Shown here: positions 35,069-45,192 of the stretch, in pieces | Position numbering within the stretch: the stretch's first letter is position 1 | Layout of the letters: each line of letters begins with the position of its first letter | The notes under the pieces: generated by a model | Seen by the model: the letters and a program-made list of their open reading frames with translations, nothing else | Database searches by the model: none | What the model was told of the DNA's origin: nothing | DNA from: Muscardinus avellanarius | Lineage: Eukaryota; Chordata; Mammalia; Rodentia; Gliridae | Length of the DNA stretch: 64,000 nt | Assembly: GCA_963383645.1 (NCBI GenBank) | Contig: OY726557.1 | Location: forward strand, 129,993,650 to 130,057,649 | Direction of reading: 5' to 3' | Program-made: the position numbers and the translations under genes

Positions 35069-35475
35069 GCCGGGCATAATCCAAGCATTCCGAGAGGCTG
35101 AGACCGGAGGATTGCTGTTCGCGGACAGCCTCAGCTACTTAGTGGGACCCTGTTTCAAAAATAGAAAAACTAGCCGGGCGTGGTGGCGCACGCTTGTAAT
35201 CCCCGCGCTTGGGAGGCAGAGACAGGAGGATCGCGCAGGTTCGAAGCCAGCCGCCTGCGCTGGCTTAGGAGACCCTGCTTCCAAATAAAAATGTAAAAAT
35301 AGGTCTGGGAGTGTAGCCCGGAGGTAGAAGGGCTTCCGGGAACCCCAGTACCACCACCCAAAAAAAAAAAAAAAAAAAGAAAAAAGAAAGAAAAAAGAAA
35401 AAAGAAACTAAAAAATAGGGCTGGGATGTAGCTCGGAGGTGCAATGCCCTTGGGTTCCTTCCTCGGTACCGGAGG
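35069..35475 (+). mobile_element. Nested SINEs: outer GGTCAAATG-type copy split by a young-type copy
   Basis: The outer left half at 35069-35171 (GTTCGCGGACAGCCTCAGCT) is interrupted by a complete young-type SINE at 35172-35410. The outer right half resumes at 35411-35475 (GTAGCTCGGAGGTGCAATGC). Outer flanks GAAAAACTA / GAAACTAAAAA mark the insertion. Confidence 0.85.
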
Positions 35476-35477
35476 GG

Positions 35478-35478
35478 G

Positions 35479-35532
<54 letters not shown>
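35478..35532. repeat. (TA)n-(GA)n compound microsatellite
   Basis: The same TA-then-GA order as at 34073, located at the 3' end of a SINE. Confidence 0.95.
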
Positions 35533-35536
<4 letters not shown>

Positions 35537-36539
35537 TGAAGTACTTCTCTGAATTGAACATTAAATAAACGTTTTTATGCAGAGCAATTGATAAAGAATA
35601 TGGCATTATATAGGTAAGATAGCCTCTGCCCACCTTTGTTTATTTTTTAGACTGGAAAAGAAAATTTTATTTTCAATATTTTTAATTTAAAAATATAGAC
35701 CTTAGAAACATTCTGGAATGATCTATAGAATTATGTGACGGCACAGAGGTTTAAGACAAGTAAGAATTTATAATCCATTCCCCTTCAACAGAAAAGAAAA
35801 CCAAAGCTAAGTAGTGAAATCATTTAACCACTGTCACAGGGACTCCTGCTGGACCCTTTAAAAAGAACTTCTACAAAATAGCTATATGAATCTGTCCTTT
35901 CGTTTCTAAATCTGAGAGCCACAAACTTCACTATGATAATTCTTTGTTTCAGTGCATCTTCATTTGAATTGTTTATCGTTTGAAAAGCAAAATCACTAAT
36001 ACCACCTAGAGTGACAGTCTGAGGTCTGATTTTTTATAATTGTCTTCCCACCCTGTTGACTGTGCAAAGTCTAGAGAGACCCTGGTTACTTCCTGTAGCT
36101 GGCTTTTTCTGGCCTAACACTAGCCCTCCTGTTTTACAGCCCACCTGCCACCCCTGGTGTTCAGGACTAGCACCAGGCCTGAAGGATCCTGTTATTGTGT
36201 CAACAAATAATGGCGTGGGCATCTTGTCTGCACTCTGTCCCGGGGCTTTCCATCTGAAGGAAACAGGCAGCCTTGCCACAGAGATCAGTTAGAGCAGTTA
36301 GTGGGCAGTGAGGTCCTCATCTGGGGCTGGGTGGGAGGCTTTCCATATTGGTGGAATCCCCCCTGCTCTCTAGGTCACACCCCTCCAGGGCCACCGCCAG
36401 CCCTTTCCAAGTGCCTCCATCCTGAAATAGCCCTGGTGCAGCATGGAAGAAATTCCTCTAATCCCTGGGAAGCTGGGGAGCGCTGCATTTGCCATGCGGT
36501 GGGTTTTGGCTTTCTTCTCCTTAAGGAGAGATCTCCAAA

Positions 36540-36765
36540 TGCTTAAATGTGCTTTAAGATTATAAGAGGAATGCAGCTGGACTGGGCTTTCAGCTCTGCC
36601 AGCCCAGCCACTTGGTGGCTCTGGGCAGGCTGCTCCAAATCTTTGGGGAGCTCCTCCCTCCTCAGTTGCGAAGCTGGAGAAATGCTACCTATGCCCCGGG
36701 TTTGTTGTGGACACTGGATAAGCTAAATCTCTCTAGTCTCCTATGAACAAAAGCATCACCTCTGA
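36540..36765 (+). repeat. MIR remnant
   Basis: CACTTGGTGGCTCTGGGCAG, CTCCTCAGTTGCGAAGCTGG and AATGCTACCTATG follow the MIR order. Confidence 0.6.
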
Positions 36766-36789
36766 AAATAAAATTTTTTAAATGTACGT

Positions 36790-36860
36790 ACCTACCCACC
36801 CACCCTTCTTTCCTCCCTCCCTCCCTTCCTTCCTTCCTTCCTTCCCCTCTCCCTCCCTCC
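36790..36860. repeat. (TTCC)n/(CCCT)n pyrimidine repeat
   Basis: A pyrimidine run at the tail of the antisense SINE that follows. Confidence 0.9.
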
Positions 36861-37033
36861 CTTGGTACTGGGGATTGAACCTAGGAGCAGTCCATCTCTA
36901 AGCTACACCCCTAACCCTTTTTATTTAAAAAGAGGGTCTCCCTAAGCTGCCGAGGCTGTCCTTGATCCTATGATCCTTCTGTCTCAGCCGCCCAACTACT
37001 GGGATTACAGGCAGTGCCATCACACCTAGCTAT
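36861..37033 (-). mobile_element. SINE B1-dID
   Basis: GGTACTGGGGATTGAACCTA to GTGCCATCACACCTAGC. Confidence 0.85.
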
Positions 37034-37471
37034 ACATTTCTTTAAGTTCCCACATCATTGAGCCACAGAAGACAGCACGGGAGAGGGCAGAGGTAACAGT
37101 GATTTCCAGGTCCAAACACCGGTGACCTCTTTCCGCCAGCAGCACCGGCTTATGTAATTCGCTATATTGACATTTTAAATTTTGATGTCTCTTCTATGGG
37201 GCTTGGAGCAAGGATTGTGCCTTCTTTAGTCCTTCTTCCTAGCTTCTGGCATATATCTTGTCACTTAGTAGGTGGTAAAACGGCCTGGTTTGGAACCTTA
37301 GCAAACTGTTGAGAACTGTTTCTCTGCCTGGGGTTCCTTTACAATGCTTTTCTGACTGCACACAGTTCCTTTTTCTCTTGCTTAGCCTTTCCCTGCTCCT
37401 GCTGCACAATTGAACTTTCTACTGCCTAGGGCTGTGCCTCCCCCTTGCTGCCCTACCTAAGCCCTCTCCTT

Positions 37472-37507
37472 TATTCATTTATTTATTTATTTATTTATTT
37501 ATTTATT
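37472..37507. repeat. (TTTA)n microsatellite
   Basis: Nine TTTA units with no SINE body attached. Confidence 0.9.
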
Positions 37508-37594
37508 TTTGTCTAAATATTTATAATATGCAGCTGGTCACACTGAGCTAATAGATTCTGTTATCTGGAATGATTTGCTACAGCGTCTGCTGTG

Positions 37595-37608
37595 CGTGTG
37601 TGTGTGTG

Positions 37609-37652
<44 letters not shown>
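37595..37652. repeat. (TG)n microsatellite
   Basis: About 55 bp of GT with CA and GC interruptions. Confidence 0.95.
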
Positions 37653-37653
<1 letters not shown>

Positions 37654-38187
37654 TTTAAATTCTCAAAGTTCATTTTGATTATACTTCCTTGTGAAGGATA
37701 ATGGTTCATTTCAAGTTAATCTACAAGACTAAAGTGTAACCTGTTGGTGGGGAGGGGTAAATGGCAGCTGTTGACGGGTGCATAGCAACTCTTCATAACA
37801 GTTTAGACATAAAAAGGAATTGGAGTAATAGAATATGCTGGAATTTGAAGAGGACACTGGGAGTTATGGGATATGGGATTTGAACTTGCAGTTGTAGATA
37901 CTGACTATGTCCCATAAGACTGGAACCCTGGAACCTTTAGCTCCATGATGCCCTCAGCAGAAAGGCTGGTACAATTGCCAGCATGGGTCTGTCCAGCTGG
38001 GGGCTTCACACCCTGCTGTCCTGCAGCACCCAGGCCATTCTTTTAAGTTAAACTTCAGTAAAGTGGAAACAGAGTAGTCCTTGCCACCTTGATGATAAGA
38101 ACTGGGAAACCTTTTAAAACTTTTAAAGATGAAAAATGCTAACAATCAAAAGAATTAGTCACCAAATACAAACAACTGGTTTTGAGC

Positions 38188-38213
38188 ATTCTTCTTCCTC
38201 CTCCTCTTCCTCT

Positions 38214-38245
<32 letters not shown>

Positions 38246-38294
38246 CTCCTCCTCCTCCTCCTCCTCCTCCTCCTCCTCCTCCTCCTCCTCCTTT
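38188..38294. repeat. (CCT)n/(TTCCTC)n trinucleotide repeat
   Basis: About 105 bp of CCT/TCC. It reads as polyserine in one frame but has no coding context. It is the tail of the SINE that follows. Confidence 0.95.
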
Positions 38295-38299
38295 CCCTT

Positions 38300-38502
38300 T
38301 TCTTCTGTACTGAAGATTGAACCCAGGGGCATATTACCTCTGAGCTACATCCCCAGCCTAATTTTATTCTTTATTTTGAAACAGGGTCTCACTAAGCTGC
38401 GGAGGGCCTCACTAAGTAGGTGAGGCTGGTATTGAACCCGGATCCTCCTCTCTCAGCCTCCCAATACTGGAATTACAAGCGTGTGCCACCACGCCTGACT
38501 AG
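38300..38502 (-). mobile_element. SINE B1-dID
   Basis: GTACTGAAGATTGAACCCAG to GCCACCACGCCTGAC. Confidence 0.85.
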
Positions 38503-38708
38503 TGAGCATCTTTTTATGAAAGAATCTGGCCTGTACTAGCAGTTATTGTAAGATGCTCTAAAAACTGTTCAGGGCATTATCTAGGAGTGCTGGCCCATTT
38601 GAAACTTAAACTATTAGTGAGCTTGCTTGCCTCTTTTTATGCACAGAAAATTGGATAAATGACTGATTTTTTAAAAAATTTAGACAAAGTCAGATTTTTA
38701 TAGAGTTT

Positions 38709-38913
38709 TTTTTTTTTCAGTACTGGGGATGGAACCCAGGGGCATTCTATCGAGAGACACTCCCAGCCCTCTTTTTTATTCTTTATTTTGAAAGAGGGTC
38801 TCACTGAGTTGCAAAGGGCCTCACTAAGTAGCTGAGGCTATTCAAGAACTGTGATCCTCCAGTCTCTGCCTCCCAAATGCTGGGATTATAAGCGTGCCCC
38901 ACCATACCCGGTG
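38709..38913 (-). mobile_element. SINE B1-dID
   Basis: GTACTGGGGATGGAACCCAG to CCACCATACCCGG. ACAAAGTCAGATTT flanks both ends as target duplication. Confidence 0.9.
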
Positions 38914-39284
38914 ACAAAGTCAGATTTCAAACAAACTTATCAAAAATTTATAGTATCAGTTGGCATTCCCTAATCTGCAAATCTGACATTTTAAATGCTC
39001 CAGAATTTTGAGCAGCTGCATGATGTTTAAAAAGTTTTAATTTTGGAGTATTTCACATTATTGATTTTTGGATGAGGGACGCTTAGCTGGTAAAAGCCTA
39101 TGCAAATGTTCTAAAACCTGAAAGATTCTGAAATTCTGAAACGCTTCTGGTCCCAAGCATTTTGAATAAGGGGTTCACAACTTGTACCTGCAAGTTAAAA
39201 ACCTTAGAGAATTAAATCTAACCCTTAAAATGATGGAAAGAGAAAATCACACTAAACTGTCTCTCACACTTTTTTGTTTTTAAT

Positions 39285-39675
39285 ATGGTACTGGGATTGA
39301 ACCCAGTTTTTTTTTTTGTTGTTGTTGTTCTTTTTGTTTTGTTTTGTTTTGTTTTTTTGGTGTTACTGGGGTTCCTGGAAACCCTTCTACCTCCGGGCTA
39401 CCCTCCCAGACCTATTTTTTATTATTTATTTATTTATTCATTTGGGTGGTACTGAGGTTCCTGGAAACCCTTCTACCTCTGGGCTACACTTCCAGACCCA
39501 TTTTTTATATATTTTTTATTTGGAAACAGGGTCTCTTAAGCCAGCAAGGCTGGCTTCAAAACTAGCATGATCCTCCTGTCTCTGCCTCCCAAGTGCGGGG
39601 ATTACAAGCGTGCGCCACCACACCTGGCTAACCCAGGGGGTTTTTTACCTCTGAGCTACATCCCCAGCCCTTTTT

Positions 39676-39723
<48 letters not shown>

Positions 39724-39850
39724 CTTACTTATTTATTTAAACAGTCTGCTATGTTGTGGAGGTCTCAAACCTTCAGTCCTCTTGTCTCAGCCTCCCAAAT
39801 ATTCCCAGTACTAGGTGCTACTGGGGTGCGCTCCTACGCCCAGGGCTCTG
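39285..39850 (-). mobile_element. Nested SINE cluster: outer copy split by young-type copies
   Basis: The outer antisense SINE starts GGTACTGGGATTGAACCCAG, is broken at 39309 and resumes at 39631 with ACCCAGGGGGTTTTTTACC. The insert has two right halves in a row (near 39360 and 39450) and one left half, all of young type. A (TTTA)n run lies at 39677-39738. Confidence 0.8.
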
Positions 39851-39889
39851 CATCGAACTTTCTGATTAAAACATAGAAAAGACAGCAGC

Positions 39890-40030
39890 CCTTATTGTTT
39901 CAACTAGAGCTTATTAGGAAGAATTTATTGAGCACTTACTCTCCTGCCCCCAACAGCGGTGCTGTACAAGGACTAGAGCGCCCCAGTCCCTGCCCTCCTT
40001 CCTTTGGAGACACTGGCAGTTAGCAGCACT
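39890..40030 (+). repeat. L2-like remnant
   Basis: AATTTATTGAGCACTTACTC and CAGTCCCTGCCCTCC fit the L2 3' region. Confidence 0.5.
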
Positions 40031-40132
40031 GAATCATGCAGGGGAATTCAGGATGGGGAAGGTGAGCGTGCTAGGAGGTACCTAATCCAACCAGGACCTG
40101 GAACAATTGGGAAGACAGCCTGAAAACCAAGA

Positions 40133-40317
40133 AAGCCGGGCGTGGTGGCGCACGCTTGTAATCCCCACACTTGGGAGGCAGAGACAGGAGGATCGCCAGG
40201 TTCGAAGCCAGCCGCGCTGGCTTAAGAGACCCTGTTTCCAAATAAAAATATAAAATAGGTCTGGGAGTGTAGCCCGGAGGTAGAAGAGTTTCCAGGAGCC
40301 CCAGTAGCACCAAAACA

Positions 40318-40348
<31 letters not shown>

Positions 40349-40350
40349 CA
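40133..40350 (+). mobile_element. SINE B1-dID, young-type subfamily
   Basis: GCCGGGCGTGGTGGCGCACG, GTTCGAAGCCAGCCGCGC (strong pol III B box) and a (CAAAA)n tail. AACCAAGA / AACCCAAGA flank it. Confidence 0.92.
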
Positions 40351-40359
40351 AAAAAAACC

Positions 40360-40915
40360 CAAGACCTTGGGTGGATAGGCAGGCTAAAGATACTGCTCTA
40401 ACAGGCAGAACATTTCGAAAATGTGTTTCTTTTCCGGAACGCTGTGATGCGTATAATTGAGCAGTTCTTGATGGCTGAGGCTCCCATGACCTTCAGGGTA
40501 ATTCTTTTTATCACTAGTCTTTAAATAGTGTCATAGATATCCTTGTAGAAGACGTAGTAGACTATTAATGATAATATGACTTCAAACACTTGTTTGCAAG
40601 TTGTGTTTCTGAGCCTGCATAAACACAACCTCATATTTGTAACTGTATCTTGGAGGCACAGCACGGGTTATTTTGGTCGATTGTGTGTCATTTTGCAGGT
40701 TTTGAATTTTGACTTAATATCGCTTCATAAATCCATACTTCTTTGGTTGTTCTGCTTTTTATCATTACCCCTTTGGAGGGTCAGAGTATTATCCATGTCT
40801 CTTGATGGACGCAGGACTATGTTTTCCCAGGAATAGAGGCTCCCTGGATACACGGCTTAATTCCAATTTTGTAATAATCCCCTAGAGTCACATGGGTTTC
40901 CTTGCTTTTGAATCC
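40360..40915. other. Unassigned intronic sequence
   Basis: No repeat or gene recognised. Confidence 0.4.
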
Positions 40916-41114
40916 TTTTTTTTTTTTTTTTTTTGTGGTTCTGGCAATGGAACCCAGGGGCATCATCCAACCTCCGAGCTACACCCCCTGCCCTATTTTT
41001 TATTCTTTATTTTGTTATCTCACTAAGTAGCTGAGGCTGTCTGTGAACTGTGATCCTCCTGTCTCAGCCTCCCAAATGCTGGGATGACAAGTGTGCGCCA
41101 CCACGCCAGGCCTG
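40916..41114 (-). mobile_element. SINE B1-dID
   Basis: T18 tail, GGTTCTGGCAATGGAACCCA to GCCACCACGCCAGGC. Confidence 0.85.
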
Positions 41115-41402
41115 AATTCTTTTCCTCTTTTAGAACAGAGATACCAACCTCAATGGTGAAGTACTTGGAGTTTTTTTTTTTTTTAAATCAAATAGGAAAG
41201 TTGGAAAAATGCACAGTATGATTCTGGACAAATATTTGCTTACTCCAAACAGATGCCCAATAAATACTTGCCAAAGTAAATTTACTTGAGAGTTTAAATA
41301 TTCACAGTCTGTAGTTAAAACATTAGAATCCTAGTTGTACCAGCTGCATTTAAAAACTTTATCACTATTGTTTTTATTGGAATTTTAGAACTTCATGTTT
41401 CA

Positions 41403-41408
41403 GTTTCC
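41403..41408. repeat. Target site duplication, left copy
   Basis: GTTTCC directly abuts the left LTR edge and is repeated at the right edge. A 6-bp duplication is usual for betaretrovirus-like integrases. Confidence 0.9.
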
Positions 41409-41765
41409 TGTCGCGCGCAGTGACGACTCTTACACGATCTTCCTCAAGCAGTTTTATTACCCCAGGTTCTTGTACAGTTCCCGCAAATCTTCTTCCCGTA
41501 AATCTTCTCTTCTCTCTCTTTTCCCCCCAGAAATCTTCCCCTTATATAGAGCCCAACAGCCAATCAGCAGACTGTTCACGTGCACAACTCATGGCAACAG
41601 CCAGTCCATTGGCTGTTGCCCTATGGCATGCGGTGTTCCCGTGTATCTCATGCTCTTGTCGTCACTTCCTGAAAGCTGTTTACCACCTAAGTGCTCTGGG
41701 GAAGATTTCCGCTCAGCGCCATCTTAGCTCTCGGACTTACTGGCTGATGGGCGGGGCCCGTCACA
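41409..41765 (-). repeat. 3' LTR of the provirus
   Basis: This 357-bp LTR has the same sequence as the LTR at 47910-48266, offset by 6501 bases. It includes the TATA box (41548-41541) and AATAAA (41458-41453) in viral sense. The AATAAA here would end proviral transcripts. Confidence 0.95.
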
Positions 41766-41780
41766 GTTCCCCCTTTTTTG
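41766..41780 (-). other. Polypurine tract
   Basis: In viral sense AAAAAAGGGGGAAC lies directly before the 3' LTR and would prime plus-strand DNA synthesis. Confidence 0.85.
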
Positions 41781-41962
41781 TTTTTTCAGACAGGAGAGGA
41801 CAGAGGACTCAACCCCTGTATGTTTGGAAGGGGCTTCTAGGCCCACCACCTTTTGCCAGGGACGGGACAAGAATCAGTGGCAACCCGTATGCAGTTGAGC
41901 ATGCCCTCCTCGGGATGCACCCTCCCGGGGTCCCGAGTGCAGTCCTAGCTGGCATCCTGTCA

Positions 41963-42427
41963 TTAAGACTTTCCCATCGCCGCAAGCCATATTTGAGGGG
42001 ATTGTCCCAACTCCATGGCTGCAAATGCCTGAGCTATGAGCACTTGATCTGTAGCGCGCTGACGGATTAGTTTTCTAAGACAGTAGAGACATAAGATACA
42101 CAGTAAGACCAGACAAAGACCAAGAGCACCCAGTCCAGCCCACTCTTTTAAATGACGAGCTGCTTGTTGGATCCAGGACATCAAGGTGCGGGCCATCACC
42201 GGGTCAACTTGAGTAGTATTGGTTTTGATGATCTCCAACCGCAACCGTCTTGTCAAATTGTCAAATTTCGATGACCGGTTATCTGTAGGATATGCAGAAA
42301 GCTCGCAAGAAAGATTAGCGGCAATAAACGCATTATCATTAATCATGACAAGGGGAGCTAAATCCGTGCAACTGCCATTTATCCCACAAAGAAGCCACAG
42401 ATCAAATAGGTTAGAATGAAAGGCCAT
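41963..42427 (-). pseudogene. env: env 3' remnant: transmembrane subunit fragment (154 codons)
   Basis: The open frame from ATG 42427 to 41963 corresponds to the C-terminal part of a retroviral transmembrane Env subunit. It has five N-glycosylation sequons in the first 72 residues, then a Trp-containing amphipathic segment, a hydrophobic span at about residues 97-117 and a basic cytoplasmic start. The surface subunit, furin site and fusion peptide are not present between pol and this fragment, so the provirus cannot encode a complete Env. Whether this fragment is translated from its own ATG is unknown. Confidence 0.75.
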
Positions 42428-42436
42428 GGTCAGGCT

Positions 42437-42590
42437 CTAATAAGTAAAATTATAACCTGCAAAAGTAGAATTTGCTCCTGTGCCAATTTTAAGGGGAAAA
42501 GGTAAAAGGATTAAGCGGGGAAGAACTTGAGCAGAATGACTCAAAGGCAATAGAAAAGAAAAAGCAGTCAAAAGCCCCCATTGTGGATCA
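42437..42590 (-). pseudogene. env: env 5' remnant: signal-peptide-like segment ending at a stop
   Basis: In the frame of the env TM remnant, roughly 50 codons just after the pol end encode a Leu-rich hydrophobic stretch like an Env signal peptide, then a short segment with NST and NFT sequons. They end at TAG (42439-42437). The surface subunit that should follow is missing. The env start would overlap the end of pol, as in relatives, but no start is assigned here. Confidence 0.55.
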
Positions 42591-42594
42591 CTTC

Positions 42595-45192
42595 CTATCC
42601 TTGGAATTCCACAGTATCATGGTCCCCAAAAGAATCAGTCGATGGCTCATCATCCTTTTGTTTCACCAGACGAGTCAGCCGCTCTGGAACCCAGACAGGA
42701 TCGGCGCCGTTCTGTGGAAACACACAAACAGAGCCTCTGGCCCATGTGAGCACTGGGTCAGGTCCCCTCCATTGCCCTGTGAGGGCATCCTTCCAACGCA
42801 CGAAACCCTGGCTCGTACCCGAGGGGGCAAAATGACGATCGGCAGCAGTCTTGCCATTGACATCTAATTGCAAAAAATTCAAAGTAAAAAGGGCTAAGGA
42901 TAGGCGCTGCTTCGGTTTCATATTGGTTCCAATTCCCTCTTTTTGTTTTATCAAGCATTCTTTAAGAGTACGATGGGCGCGTTCCACAATACCCTGTCCC
43001 TGAGGGTTGTACGGAAGGCCATGCTTTAGAGTTATTCCCATCTGTGAACAAAAAGATGTGAATTTTTGGGAAGTATAAGCCGGGCCATTATCAGTTTTTA
43101 TTTCTTTAGGCATATTCCATGCTGCCCAGGCCTCAAGGCAATGATTGACGACGTCATGTGCCTTTTCCCCGGCATGAGCAGATGCATGAATAATTCCAGA
43201 GACAGTATCTATGGAAACATGGATATATTTCAATTTTCCAAATTCAGATATGTGAGTTACATCCATTTGCCAGAGATGTAGAGGGAGCAAGCCTCGTGGG
43301 CAAATGCCCACATGTGAGGGGTGTAAAAAAGGGGCACAGGCATTACAGGTTTTTACAATTTCCCGAGCCTGATGTCGAGGGATTTTAAATCGCTGTTGTA
43401 ATGTTTTAGAATTTACATGATATTGACGGTGAAATGCCTGTGCCTGTTGCATTTGAGTAAGAGAAAAAATCATATGTATCTTGGTGAGTTTATCTACTAG
43501 ATCATTTCCATATGTAATAGGGCCAGGTAATCCAGTATGTGCCCTAACGTGCTGGATAAAGAATGGTGTCTTTCTTAAATGTATATAAATCTGGATTTGG
43601 CTAGCCATAGAATGAATAGGAGTATGTAAAGAGAGTTGACCCGCGCATTCAAGCGATCTAACCAGATTAACCACATATTGTGAATCTGATAATAAATTGA
43701 AAGGAGAAGAAACTCTCTTAAAAATTTCTAAAACAATATTTAATTCAACCAGTTGTGGAGAGGTATGTGAATATTGGATGATAACAGGATTGCTTCCCTC
43801 TATTAGGTAGGCCCCCACACCAGTTTTGGATCCATCAGTAAAAATGTTAATTGCATTAGCTACAGGTTTGTTTTTAGTGACCAATGGGAAAATGAGAGGA
43901 TGTTCCAGAACAAAATGTAACAATGGATCTTTGGGAAGATGATTGTCTATTTCACCACTGAAAGAGCACATAAGTATAGCCCAATCATCAATAGTGGCTA
44001 CCAGCGTTTGTACTTGCAGAGCAGTGTACGGTACCACCAGCTTATCGGGCGTTCTGCCAAAGTGTTGGATGCACTGCTGAATGGCTTTAAGGGCAAGGCT
44101 TGCTACACTGGTGGGATAATATTCAACTACCTTTTGAGGGGAGACTTTGGGGTGAATCCAAAGAAGGGGTCCTTGTTGCCAAAGAACACTAGTAGGCTGT
44201 TTTTCAGTGGCCAGGATACAAGCCCATAATGGCTGTCCAGGGGTCACTCGACGGAGAGACGCTTTCGTAAGTGCTTGTTCTACTAATTGTAACGCATGGC
44301 GGGCCTCATCGGTAAGGACGCGAGGAGAATCTAATTGAGGATTGCCTACGAGCAGATTATATAAAGGTTTCAAGGCATGGTTAGGAATTTGTAAAAAGGG
44401 TCGAACCCAATTAATGTCTCCCAACAGTTTTTGGAAATCATTGAGGGTTTTTAATTGATCAGTGCGGATGATTAATTTTTGAGGCAGGACTGCATGGGGG
44501 AGAACAATGTTGCCAAGAAAGTGTATATTTTCTCCTCTTTGTACCTTTTCTGAGGCGATGAATAATTGATGAGTTTCCAAAATCTTTACAAGGTGACAAT
44601 AAGCCTCCTCAAGTATGGAGGGATTTTTTGTGGTTAACAAAATGTCATCCATGTAATGAATACACCGAATTTCTGGAAATTTGGTTTTTACGGGCTCAAG
44701 AGCACTATTTACATATAATTGACAGAGGGTAGGGCTATTGGCCATTCCTTGTGGGAGGACCACCCATTCATATCTACTGTCAATTTCCTCTTGATTAATA
44801 GAGGGAACAGTAAAAGCAAAACGAAGAGTATCCGCAGGATTTAAAGGGATGGAGAAAAAACAATCTTTTATATCTATGCTGATAAGTGGCCACTCCTTCG
44901 GAATAGCAGAGAGGAGTGGAAGCCCTCGTTGGACTGGCCCCATAATCTGCATTTGGCTATTTATGGCTCGGAGGTCGTGTAATAACCTCCATTTTCCAGA
45001 TTTTTTCTTTATCACAAAAATCGGGGTATTCCAAGGAGAGGTGGATGGCCGGATATGGCCTAACTGTAATTGCTCTTGTACTAATTTCCTTGTTACTTCA
45101 AGCTTTTCACGGGAGAGAGGCCACTGAGGAACCCATACTGGATCTCCCGTCTTCCAGGTAATGGGAATTGCCTCCTCAGTGGCTACTGCACA
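42595..45192 (-). CDS. pol: Endogenous retroviral Pol: reverse transcriptase, RNase H, integrase
   Basis: Pol is about 865 codons from the pro-pol slippery site to the stop at 42597-42595, a full length for class II elements. Reverse transcriptase shows LPQGMANSP and the catalytic YMDD (about codons 180-183, near 44650). RNase H follows, with FTDGSK (near 43835) and SDSQY. Integrase has an N-terminal zinc-binding HHCC pattern ending CNAC, then the catalytic Asp in WQMDVTH, Asp in KTDNGP and Glu in GIVERAHR (the D,D-35-E triad), and the WRGPDPV C-terminal segment typical of betaretroviral integrases. No stop or frameshift interrupts it, so enzymatic activity is possible. The first methionine-like position (45015) is internal and is not the real start. 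Confidence 0.93.
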   Translation of the reverse strand, partial: CAVATEEAIPITWKTGDPVWVPQWPLSREKLEVTRKLVQEQLQLGHIRPSTSPWNTPIFVIKKKSGKWRLLHDLRAINSQMQIMGPVQRGLPLLSAIPKEWPLISIDIKDCFFSIPLNPADTLRFAFTVPSINQEEIDSRYEWVVLPQGMANSPTLCQLYVNSALEPVKTKFPEIRCIHYMDDILLTTKNPSILEEAYCHLVKILETHQLFIASEKVQRGENIHFLGNIVLPHAVLPQKLIIRTDQLKTLNDFQKLLGDINWVRPFLQIPNHALKPLYNLLVGNPQLDSPRVLTDEARHALQLVEQALTKASLRRVTPGQPLWACILATEKQPTSVLWQQGPLLWIHPKVSPQKVVEYYPTSVASLALKAIQQCIQHFGRTPDKLVVPYTALQVQTLVATIDDWAILMCSFSGEIDNHLPKDPLLHFVLEHPLIFPLVTKNKPVANAINIFTDGSKTGVGAYLIEGSNPVIIQYSHTSPQLVELNIVLEIFKRVSSPFNLLSDSQYVVNLVRSLECAGQLSLHTPIHSMASQIQIYIHLRKTPFFIQHVRAHTGLPGPITYGNDLVDKLTKIHMIFSLTQMQQAQAFHRQYHVNSKTLQQRFKIPRHQAREIVKTCNACAPFLHPSHVGICPRGLLPLHLWQMDVTHISEFGKLKYIHVSIDTVSGIIHASAHAGEKAHDVVNHCLEAWAAWNMPKEIKTDNGPAYTSQKFTSFCSQMGITLKHGLPYNPQGQGIVERAHRTLKECLIKQKEGIGTNMKPKQRLSLALFTLNFLQLDVNGKTAADRHFAPSGTSQGFVRWKDALTGQWRGPDPVLTWARGSVCVFPQNGADPVWVPERLTRLVKQKDDEPSTDSFGDHDTVEFQG

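Noticed and set aside
38136..38423. Open frame with a polyserine run
   Set aside because: The run is a (CCT)n repeat joined to an antisense SINE; there is no coding context.
41420..42070. 216-codon + strand frame across the LTR and env region
   Set aside because: It is antisense to the provirus; half of it is repeated in the other LTR at 47909-48307, so it is a shadow frame.
42595..45015. Pol starting at a methionine-like codon at 45015
   Set aside because: The frame is open upstream to the pro-pol slippery site, and the codon there is GTG inside the RT domain.
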